Shown here: positions 16,816-26,247 of the stretch, in pieces
How the letters are laid out: every line of letters begins with the position of its first letter
Position numbering within the stretch: the stretch's first letter is position 1
Source of the DNA: Planctomycetia bacterium
GTDB taxonomy: Bacteria > Planctomycetota > UBA8108 > UBA1146
Assembly (NCBI GenBank): GCA_009937185.1
Contig: JAACCY010000210.1
Location: 1 to 61,804 of the forward strand
Direction of reading: 5' to 3'
Length of the DNA: 61,804 nt
Position numbers and translations under genes: made by a program
The notes under the pieces: generated by a model
Seen by the model: only the letters and a program-made list of their open reading frames with translations
Database searches by the model: none
What the model was told of the DNA's origin: nothing

Positions 16816-18537
16816 ATGAGTGATTCAACATACCCAAGACAATTTCTGCCAGCGGATTTCACCGCCAGCAGCTTCGAGGCTATTGAAAAGATCTACAAAG
16901 GCCTTCTCGAAAGAGACCTCTCGACAAAAGATCTTCTTGAACAGTGGTGCCGAGACTGGAGTGAAGTTGATTCCGTCATCGCAGAGGAAAGCTCTAGGCG
17001 GTACGTCAAGAATACTTGCTTCACTGAAGATCCGGATGTCAAAGCTCGATTCATGGAGTGGCTCAAAGATATCGCACCGGGCTTGAAAAAGATCAGCTTT
17101 GATATGGATCGAAAGTTCATCGATTCCCCAGCCCTCAGTGAACTCGATACCGCTGAGTTTGGCATGTGGATTCAGTCCGTTCGCAATAGCGTCGAGCTCT
17201 TCCGTGAGGAAAACATTCCTCTACAAACTGAAGAGAAAGAATTAGACGCAAAATACGACGAAGTCATTGGCGCAATGACTGTTGAATTCGATGGCGAGAC
17301 AAGAACGCTTCCCTACATGGGACGAATTTTAGAAGAAACTGACAGAGACCGACGTGAACAAGCATTCCGTGCTGTGAACGATCGTATTCTTCAAGATCAA
17401 GATCAGATTCAAACCATCTTCGATCGTCAACTTGATCTTCGACAGCAAATGGCTGTCAACTGCGGGTTAGACAATTATCGATCTCTTCGTTTTCGTCAGT
17501 TGGAACGCTTTGACTACGGACCGGAAGAATGTCTCCAGTTCCATGAGTCCATCGAAAAAGTGGTCATGCCACTGATCAAGGATCGCTTGGAAAGACGCAG
17601 AGAACAGATGGGTCTCGAAAAACTGAGGCCTTGGGATACGGCTGTAGATCCCATGGGTAGGTCTCCACTTAGACCCCTCGAAAAGGGCACCCCATTGATT
17701 GATGGTTGCCGCCAGATTTTCGGCAAGGTTCACCCAGATCTGGAAGACATGTTTAATATCCTGATCGATGGAGATTTGCTGGATCTCGATTCACGTAAAG
17801 GAAAAGCACCTGGTGGTTACCAGGCCACATACCACGAGATACGCAAACCTTTCATTTTCATGAATGCTGCCGGCAAGCAGGGAGATGTTGAAACTCTTCT
17901 CCACGAGGGTGGGCATGCTTTCCATTCGATTGAGGCTCGTGATCACACTTTGATTGCCAATCGACACGCTCCGATTGAATATTGCGAAGTGGCATCGATG
18001 GCGATGGAACTTCTCGGCGCACCTCACCTCGACGTTTTCTACGGTGAGGGTGAAGAAGTGACAAGGGCTCGTATCGATCACTTGGAAGGTATCATCAGCC
18101 TGTTCCCTTGGGTGGCCATGATCGATTCATTCCAGCACTGGCTCTACACGAATCCGGGGCACTCCCGCGATGAACGTCGCCAAACCTGGCTAGGTATCAT
18201 GGACCGCTTTGGAACGGGTCAAATGGACTGGACAGGTATTGAAGAAATCAGAGCACACCGCTGGATGAGACAATCTCACCTCTTTGGCGTCCCCTTCTAC
18301 TACGTGGAATACGCCATTGCGCAATTAGGTGCTTTACAAGTTTGGAGAAATCATCGGAACGATCCTGACGAAGCAATACGTTTGTATCGTAACGGGCTAT
18401 CTAAGGGCAACACCGTGACCCTGCCACAGCTCTACAAGGAAACGGGTACCCGCTTCGATTTCTCTTATGATAATCTCTCCGAACTGATCGAAATGGTCAG
18501 GGAAGAAATTGAAACTCTTGAAAGTGCCATCGTTTGA
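16816..18537 (+). CDS. M3 family oligoendopeptidase (PepF-like)
   Basis: A 573-residue zinc metallopeptidase of family M3 (oligoendopeptidase F group), which cleaves short peptides in the cytoplasm. The zinc motif LLHEGGHAFHS has H363, E364 and H367, and the third ligand Glu lies in the downstream EYCEVASMAMELL segment. The preceding block APGGYQATYHEIRKPFIFMN and the late MRQSHLFGVPFYYVEYAIAQLGALQVW are typical of the family. No signal peptide is present. ATG 16816 is preferred; the open frame runs upstream to 16774 through the hairpin leader. The next gene starts about 55 bases downstream, so an operon with the cyclophilins is possible. Confidence 0.9.
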   Translation: MSDSTYPRQFLPADFTASSFEAIEKIYKGLLERDLSTKDLLEQWCRDWSEVDSVIAEESSRRYVKNTCFTEDPDVKARFMEWLKDIAPGLKKISFDMDRKFIDSPALSELDTAEFGMWIQSVRNSVELFREENIPLQTEEKELDAKYDEVIGAMTVEFDGETRTLPYMGRILEETDRDRREQAFRAVNDRILQDQDQIQTIFDRQLDLRQQMAVNCGLDNYRSLRFRQLERFDYGPEECLQFHESIEKVVMPLIKDRLERRREQMGLEKLRPWDTAVDPMGRSPLRPLEKGTPLIDGCRQIFGKVHPDLEDMFNILIDGDLLDLDSRKGKAPGGYQATYHEIRKPFIFMNAAGKQGDVETLLHEGGHAFHSIEARDHTLIANRHAPIEYCEVASMAMELLGAPHLDVFYGEGEEVTRARIDHLEGIISLFPWVAMIDSFQHWLYTNPGHSRDERRQTWLGIMDRFGTGQMDWTGIEEIRAHRWMRQSHLFGVPFYYVEYAIAQLGALQVWRNHRNDPDEAIRLYRNGLSKGNTVTLPQLYKETGTRFDFSYDNLSELIEMVREEIETLESAIV

Positions 18538-18593
18538 AGGCCTTTTACGAATTTGGTAACGATAAATTTTCACAAAGGAAAGCGAGAATACTG

Positions 18594-19364
18594 ATGAGCA
18601 AAACTCAGGAAATCTCCCGGTTGTGCTGTTCATTCCTCATTTTGATTTTGGCATACCTCACGCCACTCTCCACCTTTGCTCAAGACGAAGGTGGTCAGGA
18701 AAAAGAGAAAGTAAAGAAAGCCAAAGTCGTCCCGGCCCCCGCTATCGCCAGCGTTCAGGCCTTCATCAATAAGAATGTCGCAGACAAAAAAATTAATAAG
18801 GAAGTGGCAGGCTGGAAAAGTCGCCTCCCTAAATTCCCAACGACGAAGTTCACAGACGGAACAACGTACATTTGGAACCTTGCCACCAATAAAGGCGATA
18901 TCAAAGTCCAGTTCCTGCCCTCTGTCGCTCCAAATCATGTCGCAAACTTTATTTACCTCACTGAATTAGGTTTTTTCGACGACCTGAAATTCCACAGAGT
19001 CATTACAGGTTTCATGGCTCAGGGCGGTTGTCCACAAGGCAGTGGCCGTGGTAACCCGGGTTACCGATTCGACGGGGAATACGCCGCTGATGTAAAGCAC
19101 ACAACAAATGGACTCTTGTCGATGGCCAATTCAGGTCCAGGAACTGACGGAAGTCAATTCTTCCTTACCTTTGTTCCAACTCCATGGCTCGACGGAAAAC
19201 ATACCATTTTCGGTAAGATGATCTCTGGCGAGAGCACTCTCAAAGCTCTTGAGGCTTCTGGCAGTCGGGGTGGTCGCCCTTCCGAAGAATTGAAAATTAA
19301 CAAAGCCACCATCACTGTCGTGGCTGCAAAAAAAACAACAAAGGTCCCGAAAGAAGGTCAATAA
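18594..19364 (+). CDS. Exported cyclophilin-type peptidyl-prolyl isomerase
   Basis: A 256-residue cyclophilin that catalyses cis-trans isomerisation of prolyl bonds. A signal peptide (FLILILAYLTPLSTFAQ, cut probably after TFA) and a Lys-rich linker precede the domain. The core motifs are FHRVITGFMAQGGCP, GYRFDGE, LLSMANSGPGTDGSQFFLTF and WLDGKHTIFGKM; the Arg of FHRV and the QFF segment are the usual active-site residues. ATG 18594 follows AAAGGAAAG. It overlaps the next cyclophilin gene by one base (TAATG). Export suggests a role in folding in the periplasm, complementary to its partner. Confidence 0.92.
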   Translation: MSKTQEISRLCCSFLILILAYLTPLSTFAQDEGGQEKEKVKKAKVVPAPAIASVQAFINKNVADKKINKEVAGWKSRLPKFPTTKFTDGTTYIWNLATNKGDIKVQFLPSVAPNHVANFIYLTELGFFDDLKFHRVITGFMAQGGCPQGSGRGNPGYRFDGEYAADVKHTTNGLLSMANSGPGTDGSQFFLTFVPTPWLDGKHTIFGKMISGESTLKALEASGSRGGRPSEELKINKATITVVAAKKTTKVPKEGQ

Positions 19365-19960
19365 TGAGTACCTCTGAAAAATCAATCCACTCCATGCGTG
19401 AGGCCGTAGAAGCTCTGAAAAGTTCAGGTGAAATTAACACCGAGGTCGATGGCTGGAGAACCTCCCTTCCCATGTTCCCACAAACAGAACTTGAGGAAGG
19501 TGCAGAACTTTTTTGGGTTTTAGAAACCAATCATGGCACCATCAAAATTCAACTGATGCCTGACGTGGCCCCCAACCATGTGAGAAACACCATGTATCTC
19601 ACAGAACTGGGTTTCTACGACGAACTGAGTTTTCACCGCGTGATCACAGGCTTCATGGCTCAAGGTGGCTGTCCTGAAGGAACTGGCATGGGAGGTCCCG
19701 GGTATCGATTTGCTGGAGAGTTCTCTCCGAATGCACGGCATGACCGTCGTGGCGTACTTTCAATGGCAAATGCTGGACCGAATACGGATGGAAGCCAGTT
19801 CTTCCTCACGTTCACCCCTACTCCACATTTGAACGACAATCACACCGTCTACGGAGTCGTTGTTGCTGGAGATCCTACACTGGAAGCTCTGGAATCTCGT
19901 GGATCAGGACAGGGTGCAACCAGTGAACCACTCGTCCTCGTCAAGGCCAGCATCGAGTAA
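19364..19960 (+). CDS. Cytoplasmic cyclophilin-type peptidyl-prolyl isomerase
   Basis: A 198-residue paralogue of the gene just upstream, without a signal peptide. The two share the N-terminal extension (EVDGWRTSLPMFP against EVAGWKSRLPKFP), the TELGF segment, FHRVITGFMAQGGCP and SMANAGPNTDGSQFFLTF. Tandem duplication followed by loss or gain of the export signal is the simplest explanation. The start codon shares one base with the previous stop, so translation is coupled. A strong hairpin closes the pair. Confidence 0.92.
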   Translation: MSTSEKSIHSMREAVEALKSSGEINTEVDGWRTSLPMFPQTELEEGAELFWVLETNHGTIKIQLMPDVAPNHVRNTMYLTELGFYDELSFHRVITGFMAQGGCPEGTGMGGPGYRFAGEFSPNARHDRRGVLSMANAGPNTDGSQFFLTFTPTPHLNDNHTVYGVVVAGDPTLEALESRGSGQGATSEPLVLVKASIE

Positions 19961-19996
19961 GTTTACGGTTTCGACATTGTCGACAGATAAACAACT

Positions 19997-20031
19997 GCGG
20001 GGCACCTTTCCATTCAGGAAAGGTGCCCCGC
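19997..20031. terminator. Strong hairpin between convergent genes, probable bidirectional terminator
   Basis: A 15-bp perfect stem (GCGGGGCACCTTTCC with GGAAAGGTGCCCCGC) has a 5-base loop, ATTCA. The T tract is poor on both strands, but its position between the convergent cyclophilin and YqgE genes fits termination. Confidence 0.75.
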
Positions 20032-20072
20032 TTCATTAGCCGAATACGGTTTTTAAGTCCCTAGAGACACGC

Positions 20073-20726
20073 TTAGTTATGTTCCGGATAATGAGGGAGC
20101 ATCGACCATAACTGAAAGACAGGATCCGGGAGACAGCGAAGGCTATTTCGCCAAACATCCTTCACCTCCCACTGCATACAGCGGTGTGCCAGTCCTGAAA
20201 TCAAAATCCACGCACCATGTTCTAATTCTGATTCCAGCTGGTTTTTTTCCCATCCTGATGCGCCACAAAAATACCTCACCTGATCGTCAGATATCAAACC
20301 CTCTTCTTGGGATTTAAAAACTTCATCCGGATGGGATCGGTAAACTCCTGGGGAGACTTGAAGAAACGAAGACGGGAGAGTTTCAACTGCATCAAATTCA
20401 TCATTGACCGTAATCAGGGAGTAGCCAACAACTTGCTCAACAGGCCCCCCCACAACAACAGGCGCTTCTATATTCAGGAAGGTGTGAGCATCAGGGAAGA
20501 TTTCTTGAAACGACTGCCTTGCAGGACGATTCAGAATCAAGCCCATCGCTCCTTCGAGTGGATCGTGATCAGTAATGAGAACGACCGACCTAGCAAACAT
20601 AGGGTCGTCCTTTATTTTCAGGAAGGGTGTTGCGATCAGACAACACCCTGGCGCGATACGATCAGTCAACTCTAAAAGCATTTCATCCAACTCACTTCGA
20701 TGGGGAGTCTCCTTGTTCGTTCTCAT
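20073..20726 (-). CDS. YqgE/AlgH family protein (UPF0301)
   Basis: A 217-residue protein of the YqgE/AlgH (UPF0301) family, whose biochemical role is unsettled. The diagnostic blocks are present: GCCLIATPFLKIKDDPMFARSVVLITDHD, then GAMGLILNRP, then VVVGGPVEQ and RYFCGASGWEKNQLESELEHGAWI, which matches the family's YxGYAGWxxGQLExEL motif. Its start overlaps the stop of the exonuclease gene upstream by four bases, so it belongs to the minus-strand operon starting with the MrfA-like helicase. Confidence 0.92.
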   Translation of the reverse strand: MRTNKETPHRSELDEMLLELTDRIAPGCCLIATPFLKIKDDPMFARSVVLITDHDPLEGAMGLILNRPARQSFQEIFPDAHTFLNIEAPVVVGGPVEQVVGYSLITVNDEFDAVETLPSSFLQVSPGVYRSHPDEVFKSQEEGLISDDQVRYFCGASGWEKNQLESELEHGAWILISGLAHRCMQWEVKDVWRNSLRCLPDPVFQLWSMLPHYPEHN

Positions 20727-21415
20727 TCCCCCATGAGTATCGGAGCCACTAATCGATGATGCAATGACACGAGGGAGATCAGATCTCTACGATTGTGGAT
20801 ATAAATCGGAGTAATCACTTCGAGCGGAGACCCCTCTCGAAGATCCTGAAATCTTAAAGGAGCTTCCGATCCTGGAACATCGTCTGCGGAGCGAGGTATT
20901 CCCAACAACCTCTCTTCTGCGGTCACCAACCGGCAATTGGGCCACTTTTTTTTATAGTGCCGACGAATGATAGGCAAGAGATCGATAGATTGTGGCTCAT
21001 TCTCGGTTTCCAAACCATGCCACTGTGCACGGTGTCTCAAAAAGGGCAGATCAAATCCGTCCCCGTTGTAAGTCACCACCGTTTGAAAAGATGCCAGCAA
21101 CTTATAAAGTCGAGCGAGTTGTTTTCTTTCTGTAGAGACGTCACCTGAATACCATTGCCGGAGTCTCAAAGTGTCGTTTCTTCGATAAAGAATTCCGATC
21201 ATCGCTGTCAGTGACCGATGTGCCATCAAGCCTGTGGTTTCAAGGTCTAGGAAAAGGGTGCCCTCTGATGTCGCGGACAATACCTCCTCCGGAATTTCTC
21301 CTTTGATCTGTTCATCGACTTCCGGAGGGATTGTCGGACAACGACGCGTCTTCGGCCTTCGACTTTCTGACTTGCGAATCATGCGGCGTACTCGTTCAGA
21401 AGCAGATCGCTTCAT
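20723..21415 (-). CDS. mrfB: MrfB/YprB-like RNase H-fold exonuclease
   Basis: A 230-residue DnaQ/RNase H-like 3'-5' exonuclease. Motif I FLDLETTGL carries the metal-binding Asp and Glu, motif II is TVVTYNGDGFDLPFLRHRA, and a late NRRDLISLVSLHHRL supplies the final Asp. In Bacillus subtilis the YprB protein (MrfB) is the nuclease partner of helicase YprA (MrfA) in repair of mitomycin damage (established knowledge). Here too the gene directly follows the helicase, with an ATGA overlap. It lacks the long TPR tail of the Bacillus protein and is essentially the nuclease domain with a short basic N-terminus. Confidence 0.82.
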   Translation of the reverse strand: MKRSASERVRRMIRKSESRRPKTRRCPTIPPEVDEQIKGEIPEEVLSATSEGTLFLDLETTGLMAHRSLTAMIGILYRRNDTLRLRQWYSGDVSTERKQLARLYKLLASFQTVVTYNGDGFDLPFLRHRAQWHGLETENEPQSIDLLPIIRRHYKKKWPNCRLVTAEERLLGIPRSADDVPGSEAPLRFQDLREGSPLEVITPIYIHNRRDLISLVSLHHRLVAPILMGE

Positions 21416-23955
21416 CGCTGCCTCCCCCGACGAGATGTGAGACGGGCCACTTTTCGTATTTTTCTTTCCACCCGTTCATCCAGCAAAGGGGGCACAGGAA
21501 TCATGGGGTTCTCGCAAGGGGCCGGGATCCCTTCCAGATGGGGCTCGTATGACTCCTTCCCTAATAATCGATGCAACAACCACCGTGTTGCTTCCTTAGG
21601 AAAAGGATACTCAAGGACTTCCGCTTCAAGAGCCGATTCAATCCGTGACGCTCCTGGAAGAACACATGCTGGACAACCTGCGGCACAAGGGCACTCTGTC
21701 ACTGCTTCAAGAACATCCGACATAATCGAGAGATGCAACTCATGACCTAACTCTGAGTATCCGATACCTCCCGGGTAAAGGTCGAAAATATGAATCAAAT
21801 TATCATCGACATGATGATCGATGTCGCCCGGATCACACATAGCCCGCATCGCGAGTAAATCACGGAATAGTCGAGCCACTCCATGCATACCAGATCGCAA
21901 AAAGGCTGTCCCAAATCGTTCAGATTGAAGAACCGTGTCTCGATTGAGAGAAATCTCATGGCTGACGGTATCCAATTCCAATGGAGGAAGATGAACTTCG
22001 CCATACCCTATATTTTCAGTCGAATGAAAACGCACTTTTTTATATCCCGTGAGTCGCGTTCGAACTTCAACTTCAGCAAGTCGAGATCCTGCACCTGGAA
22101 CTTCTCGGTGTGACCATTCTTCCGTCACCGTCACTTTTTTCTGTGTCAAAACCTGAGTGTAGTACCCTGTTTTTGTCCTACGAATTTTGACCAGGCAATT
22201 GACGTGGTCCATCTCCTCGACAATAAACGTTTCTGCTCTGTGGATATAAATCGCACCTTCATACAAACTGAGCATAGCGGCGACATAATCCAGTTCACCG
22301 ATGACGTTTTCCGGCCCCAACTCTAGAATCGTGAAATTTTCTTCACTTGCAGTACGTAACTTGACTTGAGTCGCTGGGTACTCCTCTCTCGCCAAATACC
22401 AGGCTCCACCTTCTTCGCGCAGTCTTTTTTCTTCCTGAAGAACAGTACACATCGCTGTCAGATCATCGCCCAACAAATCACTATCTTCTCCACTCAATGG
22501 CAATTCATAGGCTGCACAGATCAGATGCCGGGCAACGATATAAGGGTTGTCGGTCTCGATGACCGCATTCTCGGGAGAACTCTCATGTAAGCTTTCTGGA
22601 TGACGAACAAACCACTGATCGATGGGATCCTGACCTGCGATGAGAAAGACCAAGGATTCTCCCTGTCGCCGTCCTGCTCGCCCAGCTTGCTGCATGAATG
22701 AACAGACGCTTCCAGGCCACCCCACAATGATGCAACCATCCAAACCTCCCACATCGATTCCGACTTCCAATGCACTGGTGGAAACGCCCCCCCCCAATTG
22801 CCCATCAAAGAGAGACGCTTCAGTCTGTCGACGTTCTGACGGGAGGTATCCAGAACGATAGGGTTCGATACGATCCGCAACCTCCTCTCTGTCTCTAGCC
22901 CCCTTCGCACGTTCCCGGATATACCTCAGGATCAACTCCACGCTGTTTCGAGTTCTGGCAAAACAGATGGTTCTCAATCCACGTCGAACCAATTCTGGTA
23001 GAAGTTTGACGGCGACAGAAGTCGGTCCTCTTCGGGCCAAAGTCCCGTCCGGCTTTTCTATGACGGGAGGATTCCACAAAACCACTTCCTTATGGCCCCT
23101 GGGAGAGCCGTCGTCCTCGATCACTTCGACATCTCTACCAATCAATCGTGAAACATGCTCTCCTGGATTCTGGATCGTTGCACTCGCAGCAATAAAAGTG
23201 GGGTCAGATCCATGATGCTGGCAAATCCTTCGAAGTCTTCTCAGTACACTGGCGACATGAGATCCAAAGATACCTCTCAATGTGTGAACTTCATCGATGA
23301 CGACATATCTCAAGTTCGCAAAAAATGCTCCCCAGCCACCATGATTTGGAAGAACTGATGCGTGGAGCATGTCTGGGTTCGTCAGAATGATTCTTCCCGA
23401 CCTCCGTAAACGTCTTCTCAAAGTCGGCTCCGTGTCGCCATCATAAATACCAGTCTCAAGGGAGAGACCGATACCATCGATCAAACCTCTGAGATGTCGA
23501 TGTTGATCCTGTGATAAGGCCTTCGTCGGGTACAGTAGCAAAGCATGTGCACCCGGTTCTTTGACCATGGCATCGATCACAGGAAGAGTGCAACAGAGGG
23601 TCTTTCCACTTGCAGTAGAAGACGCAATCACCACATCGTTTCCTGATAAACTCTTGGTCAATGAACGCGCTTGGTGTCGATAGAGAGGCCAAGTCCCCGA
23701 AGCCTTGAGGTGATCGATGATCTGAGGATCCAGGTCCGGGATCGTCTGAGCAAACTCTGCATCCCGAGCAGGAATTGCGTATCTCGAGACTAATTCTTCC
23801 GCGGATCCCATCCGCGCTTCTACACCGTGAAGAACCTCCAGAGGAGTCGGAGCTGAGCCGTTTCTTGGCACACTGTTGACCGTAAAGCCAGAAGTAGAAG
23901 AGATCGCTTCATCAGCGTCATATATGGAAGCATCCGAGCTGGGGTTTTGATTCAT
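21412..23955 (-). CDS. mrfA: MrfA/YprA-like DEAD/DEAH-box repair helicase
   Basis: An 847-residue superfamily 2 helicase. Motif I is ASSTASGKT (residues 111-119), motif Ia is LLYPTKALSQDQ, motif II is DEVH (221-224), SATI is motif III, and QQAGRAGRR is motif VI. The C-terminal domain contains CPCAAGCPACVLPG, matching the four-cysteine metal site of the DUF1998-type domain in MrfA. The mid-region IHRAETFIVEEMD is also family-typical. The gene heads an overlapping operon with the MrfB-like nuclease and YqgE. ATG 23955 has GGAGA five to six bases upstream. The likely role is unwinding damaged DNA during nucleotide excision of crosslinks or adducts, by analogy with B. subtilis. Confidence 0.88.
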   Translation of the reverse strand: MNQNPSSDASIYDADEAISSTSGFTVNSVPRNGSAPTPLEVLHGVEARMGSAEELVSRYAIPARDAEFAQTIPDLDPQIIDHLKASGTWPLYRHQARSLTKSLSGNDVVIASSTASGKTLCCTLPVIDAMVKEPGAHALLLYPTKALSQDQHRHLRGLIDGIGLSLETGIYDGDTEPTLRRRLRRSGRIILTNPDMLHASVLPNHGGWGAFFANLRYVVIDEVHTLRGIFGSHVASVLRRLRRICQHHGSDPTFIAASATIQNPGEHVSRLIGRDVEVIEDDGSPRGHKEVVLWNPPVIEKPDGTLARRGPTSVAVKLLPELVRRGLRTICFARTRNSVELILRYIRERAKGARDREEVADRIEPYRSGYLPSERRQTEASLFDGQLGGGVSTSALEVGIDVGGLDGCIIVGWPGSVCSFMQQAGRAGRRQGESLVFLIAGQDPIDQWFVRHPESLHESSPENAVIETDNPYIVARHLICAAYELPLSGEDSDLLGDDLTAMCTVLQEEKRLREEGGAWYLAREEYPATQVKLRTASEENFTILELGPENVIGELDYVAAMLSLYEGAIYIHRAETFIVEEMDHVNCLVKIRRTKTGYYTQVLTQKKVTVTEEWSHREVPGAGSRLAEVEVRTRLTGYKKVRFHSTENIGYGEVHLPPLELDTVSHEISLNRDTVLQSERFGTAFLRSGMHGVARLFRDLLAMRAMCDPGDIDHHVDDNLIHIFDLYPGGIGYSELGHELHLSIMSDVLEAVTECPCAAGCPACVLPGASRIESALEAEVLEYPFPKEATRWLLHRLLGKESYEPHLEGIPAPCENPMIPVPPLLDERVERKIRKVARLTSRRGRQR

Positions 23956-24246
23956 AGAGGTCTCCTGTTCTCAAAATGGATCTGGGCTTCAGAACCTAAC
24001 ATATACCTAACATTCTTTCCAGCAACAGCCCTTCGAAGCAGTGCCGCCCCCGAATTAATGATCTATTTGGCAATTTGACGCTGTTCCGGTATGGTGCGGA
24101 GGCACTCGCCTCAATGGGGAAGACACGGTGATTTTTTGGCCGACAACAGCACACTGAAGTTCTTTATTGGTCACTCCACCCGTGATCTCGAAATTGCTTC
24201 CAACCTTGCTCCCCAGAAATTATCCGCCATTTATAAGCAGTATCCT

Positions 24247-25401
24247 GTGGGCGGGTATAGAACGCTCATTCTGCTCATTCTTCCATTCTTAGTGAGTGGT
24301 TGTGGCGGTGGCCCCGATCCACGACTCGCCGCCCCGGTGACAGTCCCCTTCGAAAATATCGAACAGTTGATCGACTCACGAAGAATAGCCCAGGCTCGTC
24401 GTCAGCTAGAACCCTATGCCAGTCCGGAGCAACCCAATTCCATCCGCGGACAAGCCCGCCTAGGTTTGGGTCGTTGCGCACTGGCCGAGAAAAATTTCGA
24501 TGAAGCTTATCGACATCTCGATAAAGCTCGAAAGCTTCTTCCCGAAGGTAAAATCCGAGCACGTGCACAACTTTATCTCGGTGAAGTTCTACTGAGAAAA
24601 AAATCCGTCAACAGCGCACTCAACCAATTAGAAAGTGCCTTTGACAGGCTGACTCGACGAGACCTTCGAGCCCGGGCAGCATTTATGATTGTTAGAACCC
24701 TGGATGAATTGGGTGATAAGGTTCCAACTCTTTACAGGGAAGCCATGGGTGCTGCTAACTTTCCGGAGTACTCCGGAATTTGGTCGATCCCTCGCCCAAC
24801 CATCGAAAAATCTTCTGGACCTCCGCTCCCCGAAAAAACGACGATCATTTCCACATCAAAGAAACTGACTCCGCCCAGAAGCCGAATCCGGTTGTACAAA
24901 CGAAATCAATGGTCAGCAAAGCCTGTTCGTAAATCATCAGTGAATCCGATGACTCGTCCTTTCCGTCTCACAGTGCATCACACTGCGGATCAATCTAATC
25001 TTGAATCTCTCGGCGAGAGTAATCCCCGTGAGTACCTGCAGAGATTGCAGGGATACTGCCAAAACAATCTCGATTGGGGAGACATCGGCTATCACTACCT
25101 CATCAGCAAAGACGGACGAATCTGGGAGGGCCGCCCGATGAACTATCAGGGAGCCCATGCGGGAAATCACTCTCTCAATCGCGGTAATATTGGCGTGGCC
25201 CTAATCGGAAATTTTGACAAAATTCGACCGAGTACTGCTCAAGTCCGAAGCCTTCAGCAACTGATAGAAGACCTTCGAACCCTCTACAAAATCCCTCCTA
25301 GTAAAATTTTTGGTCATGGGGATCTGAAAGAGACGGGTTGCCCAGGCACCTATCTCAAAGCTGTACTTGGGGAATTGGTCCGCCGAATGGACGATAAGTA
25401 A
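24247..25401 (+). CDS. Lipoprotein N-acetylmuramoyl-L-alanine amidase with TPR-like N-terminal part
   Basis: A probable outer-membrane or periplasmic lipoprotein of about 384 residues. After a hydrophobic stretch, the lipobox LVSGC predicts lipidation. Residues 40-170 form helical repeats resembling TPRs (QARLGLGRCALAEKNFDEAYRHL, AQLYLGEVLLRKKSVNSALNQL). The C-terminal domain is amidase_2/PGRP: LTVHHTADQSN carries a zinc His, then DIGYHYLISKDGRIWEGRP, NIGVALIGNFD, and GHGDLKETGCPG with the last His and Cys ligands. It should cleave the amide between MurNAc and L-Ala in peptidoglycan. GTG 24247 is chosen because it gives a normal lipoprotein signal. The open frame extends to ATG 24091, which would put 70 residues before the lipidated Cys; the start remains uncertain. 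Confidence 0.8.
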   Translation: MGGYRTLILLILPFLVSGCGGGPDPRLAAPVTVPFENIEQLIDSRRIAQARRQLEPYASPEQPNSIRGQARLGLGRCALAEKNFDEAYRHLDKARKLLPEGKIRARAQLYLGEVLLRKKSVNSALNQLESAFDRLTRRDLRARAAFMIVRTLDELGDKVPTLYREAMGAANFPEYSGIWSIPRPTIEKSSGPPLPEKTTIISTSKKLTPPRSRIRLYKRNQWSAKPVRKSSVNPMTRPFRLTVHHTADQSNLESLGESNPREYLQRLQGYCQNNLDWGDIGYHYLISKDGRIWEGRPMNYQGAHAGNHSLNRGNIGVALIGNFDKIRPSTAQVRSLQQLIEDLRTLYKIPPSKIFGHGDLKETGCPGTYLKAVLGELVRRMDDK

Positions 25402-25594
25402 TCGACTCAGGAGTGGTCATTTCCGCAATCCTGTAGTCTTTTCCGTCAGTTCACCGACCGTTGGAATCAATCGGTTGTTTACTGTTCTCCCCAAGATGGT
25501 TATTTTGATTCACAGATGAATTTTGATCTCGAAGTCCCCTGCCGTTTCAGGAGTTCGAGATCGAGCCTAAAATCCTTCGAGGATAGGAGTCGCT
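25402..25594. other. Intergenic region without recognised gene
   Basis: A 193-bp gap between the amidase and the coiled-coil protein. No terminator or strong promoter was found. GAGTTCGAGATCGAG-type partial repeats are present near 25540-25565. Confidence 0.3.
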
Positions 25595-25858
25595 ATGATC
25601 TTCGGTTTCTTTGGTAAGAAGAAGCGGGAAGAAGAGCGTCGTAAGAATGAACGGGTACGCAAAGAATTAACGACCGAGCGAGAAGCCTTGGAGACCGAAC
25701 TTGAACTTCTCGAAAAGAAGTTAAACGTCGAACTAGGCTCATCCGAGAGTGACCGAACCACGACCCTGAGTCGTTATCCTCGTCGCATTGTCGAATTGCG
25801 GATCCAGATTGATGCCATCAATCGAAAACTTAAACAGATCCCCGACCCCGCTGAATGA
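25595..25858 (+). CDS. Small coiled-coil protein, hypothetical
   Basis: An 87-residue highly charged protein of unknown function. It opens with a short hydrophobic patch (MIFGFFGKKKR), then a long heptad-like helix rich in Glu, Arg and Leu (residues 10-47), a polar break (SSESDRTTTLSRYPRR) and a second helix (residues 63-82). ATG 25595 follows GGATAGGAG at good spacing, which supports that it is translated. The N-terminal FGFFGKKK might attach to the membrane. No family is recognised. Confidence 0.65.
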   Translation: MIFGFFGKKKREEERRKNERVRKELTTEREALETELELLEKKLNVELGSSESDRTTTLSRYPRRIVELRIQIDAINRKLKQIPDPAE

Positions 25859-25959
25859 TGGATATGAGTTCGTATTTTTCTCCATGCGGGCTTGTCACAT
25901 AAACTTCGACTCGTGAACACATTCCCATCGATGGCATTAGACATGCATTTCAGTACGAT

Positions 25960-26247
25960 TTATTCATCCGCCTTGGAATCACTCTTCGTATCCTCGCCTC
26001 TGTAGGCACTACGACGACGAGAATACTCACCCGCACTCATTCCAAATGTGCTCTCCACATCCCCGTTTTCACCCGTAATGTTTTCGTGGATTCTTTCAAG
26101 AAACGGGACACACCAACCACACCCTGTTCCGGCACCGAAGCATTGGGATAACTGCGACGGTTTCACGGGTTTAGTTTGGCGTGTGAAATTGACCAGTTTT
26201 CTCATGGAAACATGAAAGCAGTAGCAGACCTTATCGTCGAGTTTCAC
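25960..26247 (-). CDS. BFD-like [2Fe-2S]-binding protein
   Basis: A 95-residue protein with a BFD-type (bacterioferritin-associated ferredoxin-like) [2Fe-2S] domain. The cysteines are arranged as VCYCFHVS followed by CFGAGTGCGWC, that is C-x-C and, about 30 residues later, the C-x2-C pair; the extra Cys in SQCFG is common in this family. The C-terminal 40 residues are polar, with SRRRSAYRGED, and look disordered. It is a single gene, divergent from the aldolase gene. Its partner in iron storage or electron transfer is not visible here. Confidence 0.82.
   Translation of the reverse strand: MKLDDKVCYCFHVSMRKLVNFTRQTKPVKPSQLSQCFGAGTGCGWCVPFLERIHENITGENGDVESTFGMSAGEYSRRRSAYRGEDTKSDSKADE

Noticed and set aside
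20073-23955. A new defence system formed by the helicase, nuclease and YqgE genes
   Set aside because: The helicase and nuclease match the known MrfA/MrfB repair pair, so defence is not the simplest reading.
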